A stretch of DNA of 64,000 nt from Shewanella psychromarinicola (GTDB lineage: Bacteria; Pseudomonadota; Gammaproteobacteria; Enterobacterales; Shewanellaceae): positions 3,658,001 to 3,722,000 of the forward strand of contig NZ_CP034073.1 in assembly GCF_003855155.1 (NCBI RefSeq), given 5' to 3'. The notes under the pieces are model-generated. The model was not told where the DNA came from. It was given only the letters and a program-made list of their open reading frames with translations, and ran no database searches. A program made the position numbers and the translations under genes. Below are positions 1 through 9,862 of the stretch, piece after piece (the first letter of the stretch is position 1; each line of letters starts with the position of its first letter).

Positions 1-1
1 C

Positions 2-193
2 ACTAATTCTGCGTATCGTTTATTTCGTTCTATTCGCGCTGATTTACGGGCGCAAAAAATTAAGCTGACCGCCGAGAAATTGGTTTATGGCTTAATTAAT
101 TATTCAGAACGAAAGGACGAGTACATTGATGATCTACTCGACATGCTTAAACACAATAAGCCATATTTACAAGGGAACAAAGCTAATGCTTAA
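2..193 (+). CDS. C-terminal end of an unidentified gene (5' part outside window)
   Basis: An open frame enters from the left edge and stops with TAA at 191-193, giving the last 63 residues of a protein. The tail is charged and ends LKHNKPYLQGNKANA. I do not recognise the family. The following gene (DUF2987 protein) starts at 186 inside this frame, so the two stop and start signals overlap by eight bases, which suggests translational coupling and one operon. Nothing about function can be said from this fragment. Confidence 0.6.
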   Translation, partial: TNSAYRLFRSIRADLRAQKIKLTAEKLVYGLINYSERKDEYIDDLLDMLKHNKPYLQGNKANA

Positions 194-839
194 TCGCACG
201 CTAGTGATCGGATTTATTTTTATATCGTCTATTTTTATGGTTAGTAGCAGTGTTGCTGAAACTGTTTCATTAGAGTACAAAGGCTTTTACGATCGATTAA
301 AGCAAGTGAATAAGCAAAACTATCCATTGGTTGAGGTAGCCTTTAGTGTACCGATCACATCAGATTGCACCATAGTGTCAGGTAGTATCACTACCGAAAA
401 AGAGCAGTTCCCACTACCGTATAATGCGCAACAGCGCTTATTTATTCCCTACGATCCGCAGTTGAAATCTGACCGAGGTTTGGTCAATATCAATGTGACC
501 GGTGATGCAGAACAATGTGCCATTGCCATGCAGGTTCGCGCTAAAGAAACCAAGCTAAATTTCACTCAAACGGAACTGTTAGCACTAACCGGCGATATGA
601 ATAAGCTGCTTGATGGATTACAAGGTTTTCCGATGAAGTATTTTCGTAAACCGATTAGTGGACTGACATTTGAGTTTGCCAACCAACACAATAACGGCAC
701 TATCATTATGGCAACCATTGACGGTGTAGAATCGACAGTGGATCAGAAATACACACTGACACAGGCCAAAATCAATCAACTGCAACATCTTTCATTTAAT
801 CAGCAACCCACTGTCGTCAGTCCATTCGTCATGAAATAA
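186..839 (+). CDS. DUF2987-type secreted protein
   Basis: A 217-residue protein with an N-terminal signal peptide (hydrophobic residues about 7-20, cleavage after SSVAE or near it), so exported to the periplasm. The body resembles the DUF2987 family known from Shewanella and relatives, whose function is unknown. I chose ATG at 186 and not the upstream ATG at 126 because the signal peptide starts there and an AAGGG ribosome site lies about 11 bases upstream; the longer start would place 20 polar residues before the signal. It overlaps the preceding gene by eight bases and converges on ttcA across a perfect palindrome. Confidence 0.75.
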   Translation: MLNRTLVIGFIFISSIFMVSSSVAETVSLEYKGFYDRLKQVNKQNYPLVEVAFSVPITSDCTIVSGSITTEKEQFPLPYNAQQRLFIPYDPQLKSDRGLVNINVTGDAEQCAIAMQVRAKETKLNFTQTELLALTGDMNKLLDGLQGFPMKYFRKPISGLTFEFANQHNNGTIIMATIDGVESTVDQKYTLTQAKINQLQHLSFNQQPTVVSPFVMK

Positions 840-921
840 TGTCGGACTGTCATTCGAGCTAGATAAGTTCTACTCGAATAATTAGGCTAAACGTTTTTGT
901 AAAACCAATTGATGTAATAAT

Positions 922-945
922 AAAGGCGTTGATATCAACGCCTTT
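922..945. terminator. Bidirectional terminator palindrome
   Basis: A perfect 24-base palindrome (each arm AAAGGCGTTGAT or its complement) lies between the convergent DUF2987 gene and ttcA. A/T-rich sequence flanks both sides, as expected for a shared rho-independent terminator. Confidence 0.75.
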
Positions 946-975
946 AGTTTATCTGTTAACAGGTGAATGCCATTA

Positions 976-1914
976 TTATGGCGTAAACGTCGCGACTACA
1001 TCGATTCGATTACTGATATCTAAATCAATATGACCATTATTACTGATATCAACAAAATCAAAAGCAGGTAAATCTGCATCAGCAATATCACCCGTGTTCA
1101 CAACATCTGAATTTCGTTGCAATGAAACAAAATCAAACTGCTCGCGGTCAACACCTTGCGATGGTGCGGTATTTTGCATTGCGGTAAAAATAGTTTCAAT
1201 GCGACCAGGATATTGTTTATCCCAAAGCTGTAACATATCTTTAATCGCACCTCGTTTTAAATTTTCTTGCGAGCCACATAAGTTGCAAGGAATGATAGGA
1301 AACGATTTCAATGTCGAATATTCTTCAATGTCTTTTTCACGGCAATAGGCCAACGGACGAATAACCATATTGGCACCGTCATCAGATAACAGTTTAGGTG
1401 GCATAGATTTTTGTTTGCCGGCATAAAACATATTTAAAAATAAGGTTTCAATAATGTCGTCACGGTGATGACCTAGTGCAATTTTTGTTGCCCCTATGTG
1501 TTGGGCGAAACCATAAAGCGTACCACGACGCAAACGAGAACACAGTGAACATGTCGTTTTGCCTTCAGGTATCTTTTCTTTGACAATAGAATAGGTATCT
1601 TTTTCAAGAATATGGTAAGCGACACCTAACTCATCTAAGTATGCTGGCAACACATGTTCAGGAAAGCCAGGTTGTTTTTGATCTAAGTTAACAGCGACAA
1701 TTTCAAATTTAATTGGCGCGCGTCGTTGAAGATTTAATAAAATATCCAGCATAGTGTAGCTGTCTTTGCCACCGGAAAGGCAACACATAACGCGATCACC
1801 ATCTTCGATCATATTATAATCCGCAATCGCTGAACCGACTTCATGTCGTAAACGTTTTTGCAGCTTATTTATACGAGTTATATAATTTTCAGAGATTGTA
1901 TCAACTTCAGACAT
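976..1914 (-). CDS. ttcA: tRNA 2-thiocytidine(32) synthetase TtcA
   Basis: The 312-residue protein is of normal TtcA length. It has the PP-loop SGGKDS at residues 47-52 that binds ATP, and two Cys-X2-Cys pairs (C122/C125 in CSLC and C210/C213 in CNLC) which in this family hold an oxygen-sensitive [4Fe-4S] cluster. The enzyme adds sulfur to cytidine 32 of certain tRNAs in the cytoplasm. It is transcribed alone on the minus strand, upstream of uspE in coordinates, and ends at a palindromic terminator shared with its convergent neighbour. Assignment is firm; the region after residue 270 is the usual variable tail. Confidence 0.95.
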   Translation of the reverse strand: MSEVDTISENYITRINKLQKRLRHEVGSAIADYNMIEDGDRVMCCLSGGKDSYTMLDILLNLQRRAPIKFEIVAVNLDQKQPGFPEHVLPAYLDELGVAYHILEKDTYSIVKEKIPEGKTTCSLCSRLRRGTLYGFAQHIGATKIALGHHRDDIIETLFLNMFYAGKQKSMPPKLLSDDGANMVIRPLAYCREKDIEEYSTLKSFPIIPCNLCGSQENLKRGAIKDMLQLWDKQYPGRIETIFTAMQNTAPSQGVDREQFDFVSLQRNSDVVNTGDIADADLPAFDFVDISNNGHIDLDISNRIDVVATFTP

Positions 1915-2004
1915 AAAAATGCGCCCAGTAACTAAGTGTTTCAGGGCGCGTATTATTCCAGCATTCGAGGTCAGGGTAAAGAAGTTAACCTCTTCTAATG
2001 GAGA

Positions 2005-2934
2005 CTAATCTTCTAAAGGTGATTTATATCCATCAGGTTTAATCGCCAACAAATCACAATTAATACTGTCGATGACATGTTCAGCCGTATTACCAATTAA
2101 TGTAGCAGAAAAACCTGTGCGGCCAACTGTACCAAGTACAACTAATTCAGCATCTAATTTGGTCGAGATTTCAGGAATAACATCTTCAGGTAATCCTTCT
2201 TCAACATGGCAGTTTTCTAATGGAATATTATAAGCTTGAGCTAAATACTGTACTCGTTGCTCATGCTGCATCCGCACAGTATTGTTATACACACTGGCAT
2301 CAAAGTCGGGGAGTTCGATAGCGAGATTTACTGGCGTACCAGGATACCCATTAACTAAGTGCACACTTGCAGAGAATTTTTTGGCTAAATCGAGAGCGTG
2401 ATTAATGATTTTACCGTTAAGAGTTTGATGATCTTCATCTTCGGTAGCAACGTTGACCGCACAGACAATTTTGCCTGCAACTGGCCAATCATGTTCTTTG
2501 ACTAACAACACCGGGACAGGAGACTTACGCATTAAATGCCAATCTGTAGGGGTAAAAATGACCGCTTTTAATTTATGATGTTCATGTGTGCTTTTAACAA
2601 TCAAATCATAATGACCTTTTATCGCATGATTTATTACACTTTCGAAAGGGCGGTTATGCCAAACAACTTCAGTATTAATATTAATATTATGCTTATCAAA
2701 ACCACTAATGGCGTTTTCTAACCAGGCAACACGCTGATCGATGACACCTTGTCGCATAGCTTCACGTTCTTGGCTAGATAAAATAGAGGTCATTTCATAT
2801 GAGAAATCAAAAATAGATAAAAATGCAGTTATCTCTGCCTGACTTTTTGACGCTAACTCAACAGCACGTGCCAATGCGGGTTGATGATCCGTTGTAGGAT
2901 TAATCACCACTAATATCTTTTTATAATCCTTCAT
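2005..2934 (-). CDS. uspE: Universal stress protein E
   Basis: A 309-residue protein made of two tandem Usp domains (about 1-150 and 155-309), the arrangement typical of UspE. The second domain carries the glycine-rich nucleotide-type loop GTVGRTGFSATLIGNTAEHV near residues 268-287. UspE proteins are cytoplasmic and support survival in stationary phase and low oxygen; the biochemical activity is not settled. It lies directly downstream of etrA on the same strand with an FNR-like site in the gap, an arrangement conserved with fnr-uspE in enterobacteria. Confidence 0.92.
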   Translation of the reverse strand: MKDYKKILVVINPTTDHQPALARAVELASKSQAEITAFLSIFDFSYEMTSILSSQEREAMRQGVIDQRVAWLENAISGFDKHNININTEVVWHNRPFESVINHAIKGHYDLIVKSTHEHHKLKAVIFTPTDWHLMRKSPVPVLLVKEHDWPVAGKIVCAVNVATEDEDHQTLNGKIINHALDLAKKFSASVHLVNGYPGTPVNLAIELPDFDASVYNNTVRMQHEQRVQYLAQAYNIPLENCHVEEGLPEDVIPEISTKLDAELVVLGTVGRTGFSATLIGNTAEHVIDSINCDLLAIKPDGYKSPLED

Positions 2935-3006
2935 ATAACCTCCAAGCTGTTATGTTTTTATTGATATTATCTATTGATAGTATTACCGTTTACTAATATT
3001 TAAACA

Positions 3007-3020
3007 TTGAGATAGATCAT
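3007..3020. promoter_or_regulatory. FNR/EtrA-like box upstream of uspE
   Basis: TTGAGATAGATCAT matches the FNR consensus TTGAT-N4-ATCAA in 8 of 10 defined positions. It lies 73 bases before the uspE start and 12 bases after the etrA stop, so it probably controls uspE. Confidence 0.55.
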
Positions 3021-3031
3021 ACTAATTTAAT

Positions 3032-3793
3032 TTAAGTGGCGATGCGAGCATTTCCAGCAAGGCTACTTAACGCGGAATGATCAATAATAGAAATGTACTT
3101 ACCTTTGACTTCAATTAAGCCTGACTTTTGGAACCGGCCCAATAAACGGCTAATCGTTTCAACCGTTAACCCCAAATAATTACCGATATCACCGCGAGTC
3201 ATCGAAAGTCTAAATTCATGGGGCGAGAACCCCCGTTTACCGAAGCGATTAGCAAGATTATTGATAAATGCGGCCAAACGTTCTTCGGCATTTTTCTTGG
3301 AAAGCAGGAGGATCATTTCTTGATCACTCATAATTTCATTACTCATCAATCGCATAATTTGCTGGCGCAGTTTAGGCATAGATCCAGATAAATCATCTAA
3401 GGTATCGTAGGGGATTTCACAGACCATTGAGGTTTCTAAGGCTTGGGCAAAACTCTGGTGACGTTGGGCATGAATACCATCAAAACCAATGACGTCACCC
3501 GCAAGATGAAAACCAGTAATTTGTTCATCACCTTGTTCTGTAATGGTATAGCTTTTAATCGTACCGGAACGGATCGCATACAATGACTTAAGTACGTCAC
3601 CGGATTTGAAGATAAGATCACCTTTTTGAATGGGTTTTTTACGTTCAATAATATTATCGAGTTTATCAAGCTCTTCATTATTTAACGTAAAGGGTATACA
3701 CAGGGCTTCCATACTGCAATCGTGGCAATGAATGGCGCAACCGCTAGTAGATGGACGAGTTTTAATGAAATCTGAAGGCATACCCATTCTCAA
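3032..3793 (-). CDS. etrA: Anaerobic regulator EtrA (Fnr family)
   Basis: A 253-residue Crp/Fnr regulator nearly collinear with E. coli FNR. The N-terminus holds C19, C23, C26 and C32 in the CAIHC-HDC-C pattern, and a distal Cys in SMVCEIP (about residue 125) completes the oxygen-sensing [4Fe-4S] ligand set. A cyclic-nucleotide-binding fold follows, then the helix-turn-helix with [10 protein letters not shown] that reads TTGAT half sites. In Shewanella this gene is called etrA. It sits between uspE and the cbb3 maturation genes, which it is expected to control in response to oxygen. The start at 3793 gives 253 residues against 250 in E. coli; another ATG two codons downstream is equally possible. 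Confidence 0.95.
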   Translation of the reverse strand: MRMGMPSDFIKTRPSTSGCAIHCHDCSMEALCIPFTLNNEELDKLDNIIERKKPIQKGDLIFKSGDVLKSLYAIRSGTIKSYTITEQGDEQITGFHLAGDVIGFDGIHAQRHQSFAQALETSMVCEIPYDTLDDLSGSMPKLRQQIMRLMSNEIMSDQEMILLLSKKNAEERLAAFINNLANRFGKRGFSPHEFRLSMTRGDIGNYLGLTVETISRLLGRFQKSGLIEVKGKYISIIDHSALSSLAGNARIAT

Positions 3794-4080
3794 TTTATGA
3801 AGACATCACCATGTTATACCATTCCGCATTAATAAGGTACTCCTCAACATGAGAGTTGCACTTGCTAAATGAAGTGAATGGACGGTGTAATAGTTACACG
3901 TTTACGGTTAAGCAAAAGTCCAATATAACTTACCTCTTTTGAACGCTCCTTAGACGCTAGTGCATATTGTAACAACTTAGTGAATAAATGCTTTAAATAT
4001 TTAACATTTTGCTAATACCTATTGATTATAAAGGGTATTTATAGCTTAACGACAATATGTAACTCAGTTATCGTTACCAA

Positions 4081-4770
4081 CTAGTTTAGTTGATTAAAAG
4101 CAATATAAAGAGTCTGCAATCCAAATAATACTAATAAGCCGCCGCTGAATAATCTCACTGCACGTTTTTGTACCCATTGAGCCAAGGTTTTTGCCGCTAA
4201 TCCTGCAGCAAATAAAGCAGGTAGCGTACCCAAACCAAAAGCCAACATAATCAAGCCGCCTTGTAATGCGCTACCTGACGCGACGGACCAAGTTAACGTA
4301 CTGTACACCAGACCGCAAGGTAACCAGCCCCAAACCATGCCGGCTAGCACTGCTTGCATTGGATGAGTAATCGGCATTATTTTACGTGTAAGCGGCTGTA
4401 TATAACGCCAAAGGAGTTTACCTACTTTTTCAATGTGCACAATACCAAACCATATCTGAGCGATATACAGCCCAGTGAGTATCATCATGGTCCCAGCGAT
4501 AATGCGCAGAACAATTAAATAGTTATCGGCATCGAATAAATGGCCTAAAGCAGACACGCTACCACCGACGATGGCTCCTGCAACGGTATAGCTAAAAATT
4601 CGGCCCAGATTATAACTAAATAGAAACGTTAGTTGTGTCGCTAAGCGGTTCTGGCCATGGGTGGGTATATTTGCAGAAAAAGCCCCAATCAACCCGCCAC
4701 ACATTCCAAAGCAATGGGCTGCGCCCATTAAACCAACAATAAACGCGCCACCGAGGTTATATTCAATCAC
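4081..4770 (-). CDS. TauE/SafE-like membrane protein of the cbb3 maturation cluster
   Basis: A 229-residue integral membrane protein with about six hydrophobic segments, and a conserved N-terminal AHCFGMCGG motif (residues about 18-26) that is typical of the DsbD_2/TauE-SafE group found with ccoI and ccoS. The His/Cys-rich motif suggests a role in copper or heme handling for oxidase assembly, but that is inference. The start overlaps the ccoS stop (ATG and stop share four bases), so it is the last gene of the fixH-ccoI-ccoS operon. Database names such as sulfite exporter are fold labels only. Confidence 0.85.
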   Translation of the reverse strand: MIEYNLGGAFIVGLMGAAHCFGMCGGLIGAFSANIPTHGQNRLATQLTFLFSYNLGRIFSYTVAGAIVGGSVSALGHLFDADNYLIVLRIIAGTMMILTGLYIAQIWFGIVHIEKVGKLLWRYIQPLTRKIMPITHPMQAVLAGMVWGWLPCGLVYSTLTWSVASGSALQGGLIMLAFGLGTLPALFAAGLAAKTLAQWVQKRAVRLFSGGLLVLFGLQTLYIAFNQLN

Positions 4771-5021
4771 GGTTTTGACTCTGGTTTATCATCGAGAGTA
4801 TCCGAACCAACGAGTTCAGCACTGGTAGAATTGGTAGGATGACTATTAGTGCTGTCGTTAACGTTAGTATTGGCTTTTATATCGTCTTCATCAAATAAAA
4901 TGGATACACTTTGTCTATCTAAATCATCAAATTGCTCAGACTTTACCGCCCAAAAGAAGATAGACACTGCAATTAATACAAATAGCATCGCAATGGGGAT
5001 TAAGACGTAAATGATACTCAT
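4767..5021 (-). CDS. ccoS: cbb3 oxidase maturation protein CcoS
   Basis: A small 84-residue protein with one N-terminal transmembrane helix (residues about 3-26) followed by FWAVKSEQFDDLD, the signature of CcoS. The C-terminal 35 residues are polar and low in complexity, longer than in many CcoS proteins. CcoS is needed for insertion of copper and heme cofactors into cbb3 cytochrome oxidase. It overlaps ccoI upstream and the TauE/SafE-like gene downstream by four bases each, a tightly coupled operon. Confidence 0.92.
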   Translation of the reverse strand: MSIIYVLIPIAMLFVLIAVSIFFWAVKSEQFDDLDRQSVSILFDEDDIKANTNVNDSTNSHPTNSTSAELVGSDTLDDKPESKP

Positions 5022-7411
5022 AATTTTATCCTAAGAAGCCGTAAACTGTTGCTCACCACGATCAGTGAACTCACGGACATGCCAATAGCTGCAATATATG
5101 GGGCAACATGCCCAGTCACTGCTAATGGCAAAATTACCATGTTATAAGCAAAAGCCCATAACAAATTTTGATGAATAATTCGCTGTGCTTGCTTAGCAAC
5201 ATAAATGGCATCATTAAAGCGTGATAAGTGATCGCCCAGTAAAATTAAGTCGGCACTGTTTTTGGCTATAGCGCTACCGCTGCCCATAGCTACCGACAAA
5301 TTTGCTCCGGCTAATACTGGCGCGTCATTAATACCGTCGCCAAACATGGCCACATTGGCTTTTTGTTGTAATCGATTAACTAATGCTAACTTACCTTGAG
5401 GTGATAAACCTGAATGCACATCTGAAATACCTATTTTGTTTGCTAAAAACTCAACATGACCCGAACTATCACCACTGGCTATACTCAGTTTTATATTGGC
5501 CGCTTTTAACGCATTGACAGTTGCTAAACTGTCGATACGTAACTGGTCTAGCATCTCAATTTTTGCAACCAATTTATTATCGATAGACAGAAAAATCCAC
5601 TGACTTTCTAATGCTTGTGGCGACACTTGATTGCAGTCTGGGGTAACAAATTGTGCCGTTCCAATACAGACTTGTTGTTGATTAATACAGGCTCGAATAC
5701 CTAATCCAATATGATGGTCAACATGTTCAACAATGTGCTTGTTATCATAAAAGGGCTTAAATGCTAACGCGATAGGATGTAAAGAACCTTGTTCGGTGGC
5801 TGCCGCTAACGATAACACTTGCTCTGATGAATATTGTCCAAAGGTTTGCACTTCACCAATGGATAAATAGCCGCATGTTAAGGTTCCGGTCTTATCAAAC
5901 ACCACATGATCGATTTTAGTGAGTTTTTCAAAAATCCCAGTCTTTCTCGGAATAACACCCAACTTAGTAAAAATAGCCGTGGCGCAAGTCACTGCTGTCG
6001 GCGTAGCAAGGGCGAGGGCGCAGGGACACGTCGCCACTAATACCGACAAGGTAATCCAAAAGGCATCATCGGGAGAAATCGATAACCAAACCAAATAGGT
6101 TATTGCTGCTATCGATAATATTGATGCGGAAAAGTAACGCGCTAAACGGTCGGCCACTAAAGCGATGGCCGGTTTGTTGTTTGACGCAAGCTCTTGCAGG
6201 CGAATAATTTCAGCTACCAGTTGATCTTGTCCTAGCGCAGTGACGCGAACTTGAAGAGGTTGTTCGATATTAATCGTTCCCGCATAAACTTTATCAGCAA
6301 GGTGTTTGCTTATTGGCATTTGTTCACCGGTAAGCATGGCCTCATTGACACTTGATTGCCCTAAAACCACCTCGGCGTCTGCCGCAATGACTTCACCCGG
6401 TTTTACCAAGATAATATCGCCAATGATTAATTGTTTAGCGGCAATTTCAGTGGCATCACCATTACGCAGTAAATGCGCAGTGAGCGGCACAAGCTTATGA
6501 AGATTACTTGAACTGACCGATGCTTTTTGCCGAGCGGATTGTTCAAAATAACGGCCCAGCAATAAGAAAAAGGTAAACATAGACACAGATTCAAAATACA
6601 CTTCGCCATTGCCCTGAATCGTCGCCACACAACTGGCAACATAAGCGCCTAAAATAGCGATAGAGACCGATACATCCATATTAAGCTTGCCACTTAATAG
6701 GCTGCGAAGTGCACTGAAATAAAACGGTTGCGCAGAATACAGCACCACAGGTGCGGCAAACATTAAACTGACCCAACGAAAATAATCACGGAACTCAACA
6801 TCTAAGCCGGTGAAATATCCCGTGTATAAGGCGAGGGCAAACATCATCACCTGCATGGTGGCAAACCCTGCGAGCCCTAGACGGAGTAAGAATTTACGGC
6901 TGTCCACTTTTGATTGTTTTTCTTGTTCATCAACCTGATAAGGTGCAGCTTGGTAGCCAACTTTACTGATGATCTGCAGAATTTCGCTGAGTTGAATAAT
7001 ATGACTGTCCCAACTGACTAACGCCCGTTGAGTCGTAGAATTGACTAACACATTAGTAATACCGGCAACGGGCTTAAGTTTGTGTTCAATTAGCCACGCA
7101 CAAGCTGCGCAAGTAATACCGTCAATTGACAGGGATGTTGAATCAATAGCGCCTTGCTTATGGACAAAATCTTGCTGTACTTCAGGTAAATCATAAGCAC
7201 TATATTGGGATAATTGTTCAGGCACCAGTGCTGTTTGACGCTGACCTGGTTCACTTCTAAATTGATAATAGCTGCTTAAGCCTGCATCCATAATGGCTTG
7301 CGAAACCGCTTGGCAACCAGGGCAACACATAGGTTGTTGTTGCCCTTGAATTAATGTGGTGTATTGTTCACCTGTGGTGACAGGCTCATTACAATGAAAA
7401 CAAGATGTCAT
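5018..7411 (-). CDS. ccoI: Copper-exporting P-type ATPase CcoI
   Basis: This 797-residue P1B ATPase supplies copper for the cbb3 oxidase. N-terminal features in order are Cys pairs C4/C7 and C29/C30/C33 (zinc-ribbon-like domain of the CcoI/FixI type), a heavy-metal domain with GITCAAC (C101/C104), then eight predicted membrane helices. The TGEQMP actuator loop is at about 361-366, the CPC metal site at 462-464 (TCPCAL), and the phosphorylation motif DKTGT starts at D506. The C-terminal GDGINDAP hinge motif is present. It overlaps ccoS by four bases and follows the fixH-like gene. Confidence 0.95.
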   Translation of the reverse strand: MTSCFHCNEPVTTGEQYTTLIQGQQQPMCCPGCQAVSQAIMDAGLSSYYQFRSEPGQRQTALVPEQLSQYSAYDLPEVQQDFVHKQGAIDSTSLSIDGITCAACAWLIEHKLKPVAGITNVLVNSTTQRALVSWDSHIIQLSEILQIISKVGYQAAPYQVDEQEKQSKVDSRKFLLRLGLAGFATMQVMMFALALYTGYFTGLDVEFRDYFRWVSLMFAAPVVLYSAQPFYFSALRSLLSGKLNMDVSVSIAILGAYVASCVATIQGNGEVYFESVSMFTFFLLLGRYFEQSARQKASVSSSNLHKLVPLTAHLLRNGDATEIAAKQLIIGDIILVKPGEVIAADAEVVLGQSSVNEAMLTGEQMPISKHLADKVYAGTINIEQPLQVRVTALGQDQLVAEIIRLQELASNNKPAIALVADRLARYFSASILSIAAITYLVWLSISPDDAFWITLSVLVATCPCALALATPTAVTCATAIFTKLGVIPRKTGIFEKLTKIDHVVFDKTGTLTCGYLSIGEVQTFGQYSSEQVLSLAAATEQGSLHPIALAFKPFYDNKHIVEHVDHHIGLGIRACINQQQVCIGTAQFVTPDCNQVSPQALESQWIFLSIDNKLVAKIEMLDQLRIDSLATVNALKAANIKLSIASGDSSGHVEFLANKIGISDVHSGLSPQGKLALVNRLQQKANVAMFGDGINDAPVLAGANLSVAMGSGSAIAKNSADLILLGDHLSRFNDAIYVAKQAQRIIHQNLLWAFAYNMVILPLAVTGHVAPYIAAIGMSVSSLIVVSNSLRLLRIKL

Positions 7412-7468
7412 CTCTTTATATCAACTTCATTAAACATATAATCATTCAAATACGTAGTGGGTGTGGTA

Positions 7469-7948
7469 TTAATTTAGCCAATATTCAACATCATCTTTAA
7501 TATCAATGCGTTGTTGTATACGCCATTTACCATCAAATCCTTCTATACGCACTTCCCATGGGCCTGTGATCGCATCTGATAACGGTATGTGATAAACGTA
7601 ATTAGCATCGGCTGTGGCGTTTAAATTGAAATCATTTTCTTCTATCGTAGGATGATAAAACCGCACTTTGAGCGCGGCGCGGTATTGCGGACCGCCGTGT
7701 TGAGTGATTTGTAATTCTTTATCCGCGACCGTAACCAAAAACTTCATCCCAATTTGTTGGGCGTATTTTATCTTACGCAAATCCATGTTTATGGCTTTGC
7801 CTTTTTTATAATAATCTTCGGCAACCAGAGAGTCAGAATTATCCAAAGCAATCTTTAAGGTCGTTAAACTAGCAATAACCGCACACATAGGTAACACGAT
7901 TAAAAACCAAGGCCAAAATTGCTTATACCAAGGGAGTTCTGTAGACAT
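7469..7948 (-). CDS. ccoH: FixH/CcoH family protein
   Basis: A 159-residue protein with a single N-terminal transmembrane helix (about residues 10-30, preceded by WYKQFWPW) and a periplasmic domain with VAEDYYKKGKAIN, a motif typical of FixH/CcoH. The family is required for cbb3 oxidase assembly, possibly as a partner of CcoI. It opens the maturation operon (fixH-ccoI-ccoS-TauE/SafE), separated from the structural genes by the terminator at 8021-8045. Confidence 0.9.
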   Translation of the reverse strand: MSTELPWYKQFWPWFLIVLPMCAVIASLTTLKIALDNSDSLVAEDYYKKGKAINMDLRKIKYAQQIGMKFLVTVADKELQITQHGGPQYRAALKVRFYHPTIEENDFNLNATADANYVYHIPLSDAITGPWEVRIEGFDGKWRIQQRIDIKDDVEYWLN

Positions 7949-8020
7949 GATACATCCTAAAATGGTGGAAATGATTCTGGGGTATTTTACCCCGTAATGG
8001 CTTAATAATCACTTAAAAAA

Positions 8021-8045
8021 AAGGCCTCGATTATGTCGAGGCCTT
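8021..8045 (-). terminator. Rho-independent terminator of ccoNOQP
   Basis: A 10-bp stem AAGGCCTCGA with its complement and a five-base loop, followed on the minus strand by eight T residues. It ends the structural transcript just after ccoP. Confidence 0.88.
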
Positions 8046-8063
8046 GTTGTTACTTATATGTAA

Positions 8064-9038
8064 CTATTTGTTTGATAGACTATAAACATAAGCAGTAATG
8101 ACATGGACTTTCTCTTCACCAAGAATGTCTTTCCATGCTGGCATAACACCTGCACGGCCATTAATGATAGATTCAGCAATCACACCACGGCTGCCGCCGT
8201 ATAACCAAATATTATCAGTCAGATTAGGTGAACCCATGAACTTGTTGCCTTTTGCATCCATGCCATGGCATGCAAAACAACCTTTCATAAATGAACCTTG
8301 GCCTTGAGCTGCTAGCGCTTCATCATGTTCACGCCCAGACAGTTTTACCACGTATTCAGCTAGACCTTTAATCTCGCTGTCTTCGATAGGTAAACCACCT
8401 TTAGGCGGCATCATACCGTTACGACCGTTCATCAGAGTGGTCTTTATCGTGGCAAGTTCACCACCATATAACCAATCACCGTCGGTAAGGTTAGGGAAGC
8501 CCTTAGAACCGCGAGCGTCAGAACCATGGCACTGTGCACAGTTTTGTAAAAACAAACGACCGCCCACTTTTAATGCTTCAGGATCTTTCACTAACTCTTC
8601 TAACGGTGTCGCTAAATAAGCATCAAAAATCGGACCGTATTTTTCATCAGCATGAGCGACTTCGCGGTCATACTGAGATAAACGGTTTTCATCTTTTGCT
8701 GCTTCAAGGGCCGCAGCTGAGTCTGCTTTAAGTCCTTTATCAGTACCAATGCTTTGATTAGAACTTGTCCAACCAAACAGACCTTTATAGTTACCTAGGC
8801 CTGGATACAGAGCTAAATAGATCACACCGAATACGATGGTTAAATAGAACATATACGCCCACCACTTAGGTAGTGGGTTGTTCAGTTCTTCAATACCATC
8901 AAAACTGTGGCCCATTGATTCGCCTTCTTCTACACCGGTGTAATTTTTATTAACCACCTTAAGAAGAATAAAACAACCAGCAATGACCACAATCGTCAGT
9001 ACAGTAATCCAAATGCTCCAGAAGTTACTCATAATCAT
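8064..9038 (-). CDS. ccoP: cbb3 cytochrome c oxidase subunit III, diheme CcoP
   Basis: A 324-residue membrane-anchored diheme cytochrome. Two N-terminal helices (about 7-28 and 60-79) are followed by a periplasmic part with two CXXCH sites, CAQCH at 167-171 and CFACH at 254-258. It passes electrons from soluble cytochromes to CcoO and CcoN. The start at 9038 overlaps the ccoQ stop as ATGA; a second ATG at 9032 would remove two residues and begins the more usual MSNFW. Its stop is followed by a strong terminator. Confidence 0.96.
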   Translation of the reverse strand: MIMSNFWSIWITVLTIVVIAGCFILLKVVNKNYTGVEEGESMGHSFDGIEELNNPLPKWWAYMFYLTIVFGVIYLALYPGLGNYKGLFGWTSSNQSIGTDKGLKADSAAALEAAKDENRLSQYDREVAHADEKYGPIFDAYLATPLEELVKDPEALKVGGRLFLQNCAQCHGSDARGSKGFPNLTDGDWLYGGELATIKTTLMNGRNGMMPPKGGLPIEDSEIKGLAEYVVKLSGREHDEALAAQGQGSFMKGCFACHGMDAKGNKFMGSPNLTDNIWLYGGSRGVIAESIINGRAGVMPAWKDILGEEKVHVITAYVYSLSNK

Positions 9039-9214
9039 GACTTCTGATCTCCCGAATCTTTTGACATCTTCGCAAGTTCATCTTCTGTGAATACTAAGTT
9101 AGCTGCTTCATCAAACTTTGACTTGCTGTGCTTACTGTATGCCCACAAAAAAATACCCACAAAGGTCACCATAACAACTATGGTCAAAATGCCTTGAAAA
9201 GTACCGTAATCCAT
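9035..9214 (-). CDS. ccoQ: cbb3 oxidase small subunit CcoQ
   Basis: A 59-residue single-helix protein starting MDYGTFQGILTIVV with its membrane segment at about residues 7-24, then a polar cytoplasmic tail. Size, topology and position between ccoO and ccoP identify CcoQ, which stabilises the oxidase complex. It starts 9 bases after ccoO and its stop overlaps the ccoP start by four bases. Confidence 0.92.
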   Translation of the reverse strand: MDYGTFQGILTIVVMVTFVGIFLWAYSKHSKSKFDEAANLVFTEDELAKMSKDSGDQKS

Positions 9215-9223
9215 AATTGCCTC

Positions 9224-9850
9224 CTATTTGAGTGCGTGACCCAAAGATTGCAAATAAGCGATTAGCGCCTGCATTTCAGTCTTACCTTCAACTGCTTTTT
9301 GAGCGCCAGCAACTTCTTCGTCAGTGTAAAGATCATTACCTTTATAACCGCCTTTATGCAGGTTACGTAGAATAGTCATCTTGTCACCAGTCAATACGCC
9401 GTCGAGCTTGTTTTCGGCTAACCAAGGAAAACCAGGCATATTCGACTGTGGCACAACGTCACGAGGGTTAAGTAAATGTACTTCATGCCACATATCACTG
9501 TAACGTCCACCTACACGTGCTAAATCGGGACCAGTACGCTTAGATCCCCATTGGAATGGGTGATCCCAGACAGACTCGCCAGCAACAGAATAGTGACCAT
9601 AACGTTCTGTTTCAGCACGTAAAGGGCGGATCATTTGGCTGTGGCAGTTGTAACAACCTTCACGAACATAAATGTCACGACCTTCAATCTGTAACGCAGT
9701 ATACGGAATTAGACCCTCAACTGGTTCAGTGGTGTCTTTTTGAAATATCAGCGGGGTAATCTGCACTAAACCACCAAAACTAATGGCGATGACCGTGAAG
9801 ATAGCAAGCAGACCGACATTCTTTTCAATTAATTCATGATTAAATTTCAT
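9224..9850 (-). CDS. ccoO: cbb3 cytochrome c oxidase subunit II, monoheme CcoO
   Basis: A 208-residue protein with an N-terminal membrane anchor (about residues 13-36) and one heme-c site, CYNCH at 66-70, followed by SQMIRPL, the usual CcoO context. It accepts electrons from CcoP and hands them to the catalytic subunit. It lies 12 bases downstream of ccoN in the ccoNOQP operon. Confidence 0.97.
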   Translation of the reverse strand: MKFNHELIEKNVGLLAIFTVIAISFGGLVQITPLIFQKDTTEPVEGLIPYTALQIEGRDIYVREGCYNCHSQMIRPLRAETERYGHYSVAGESVWDHPFQWGSKRTGPDLARVGGRYSDMWHEVHLLNPRDVVPQSNMPGFPWLAENKLDGVLTGDKMTILRNLHKGGYKGNDLYTDEEVAGAQKAVEGKTEMQALIAYLQSLGHALK

Positions 9851-9862
9851 CGAATCTGCTCC

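Noticed and set aside
4081..4770. Sulfite exporter function for the TauE/SafE-like protein
   Set aside because: Operon position with ccoI and ccoS and the AHCFGMCGG motif point to oxidase maturation and not sulfite export.
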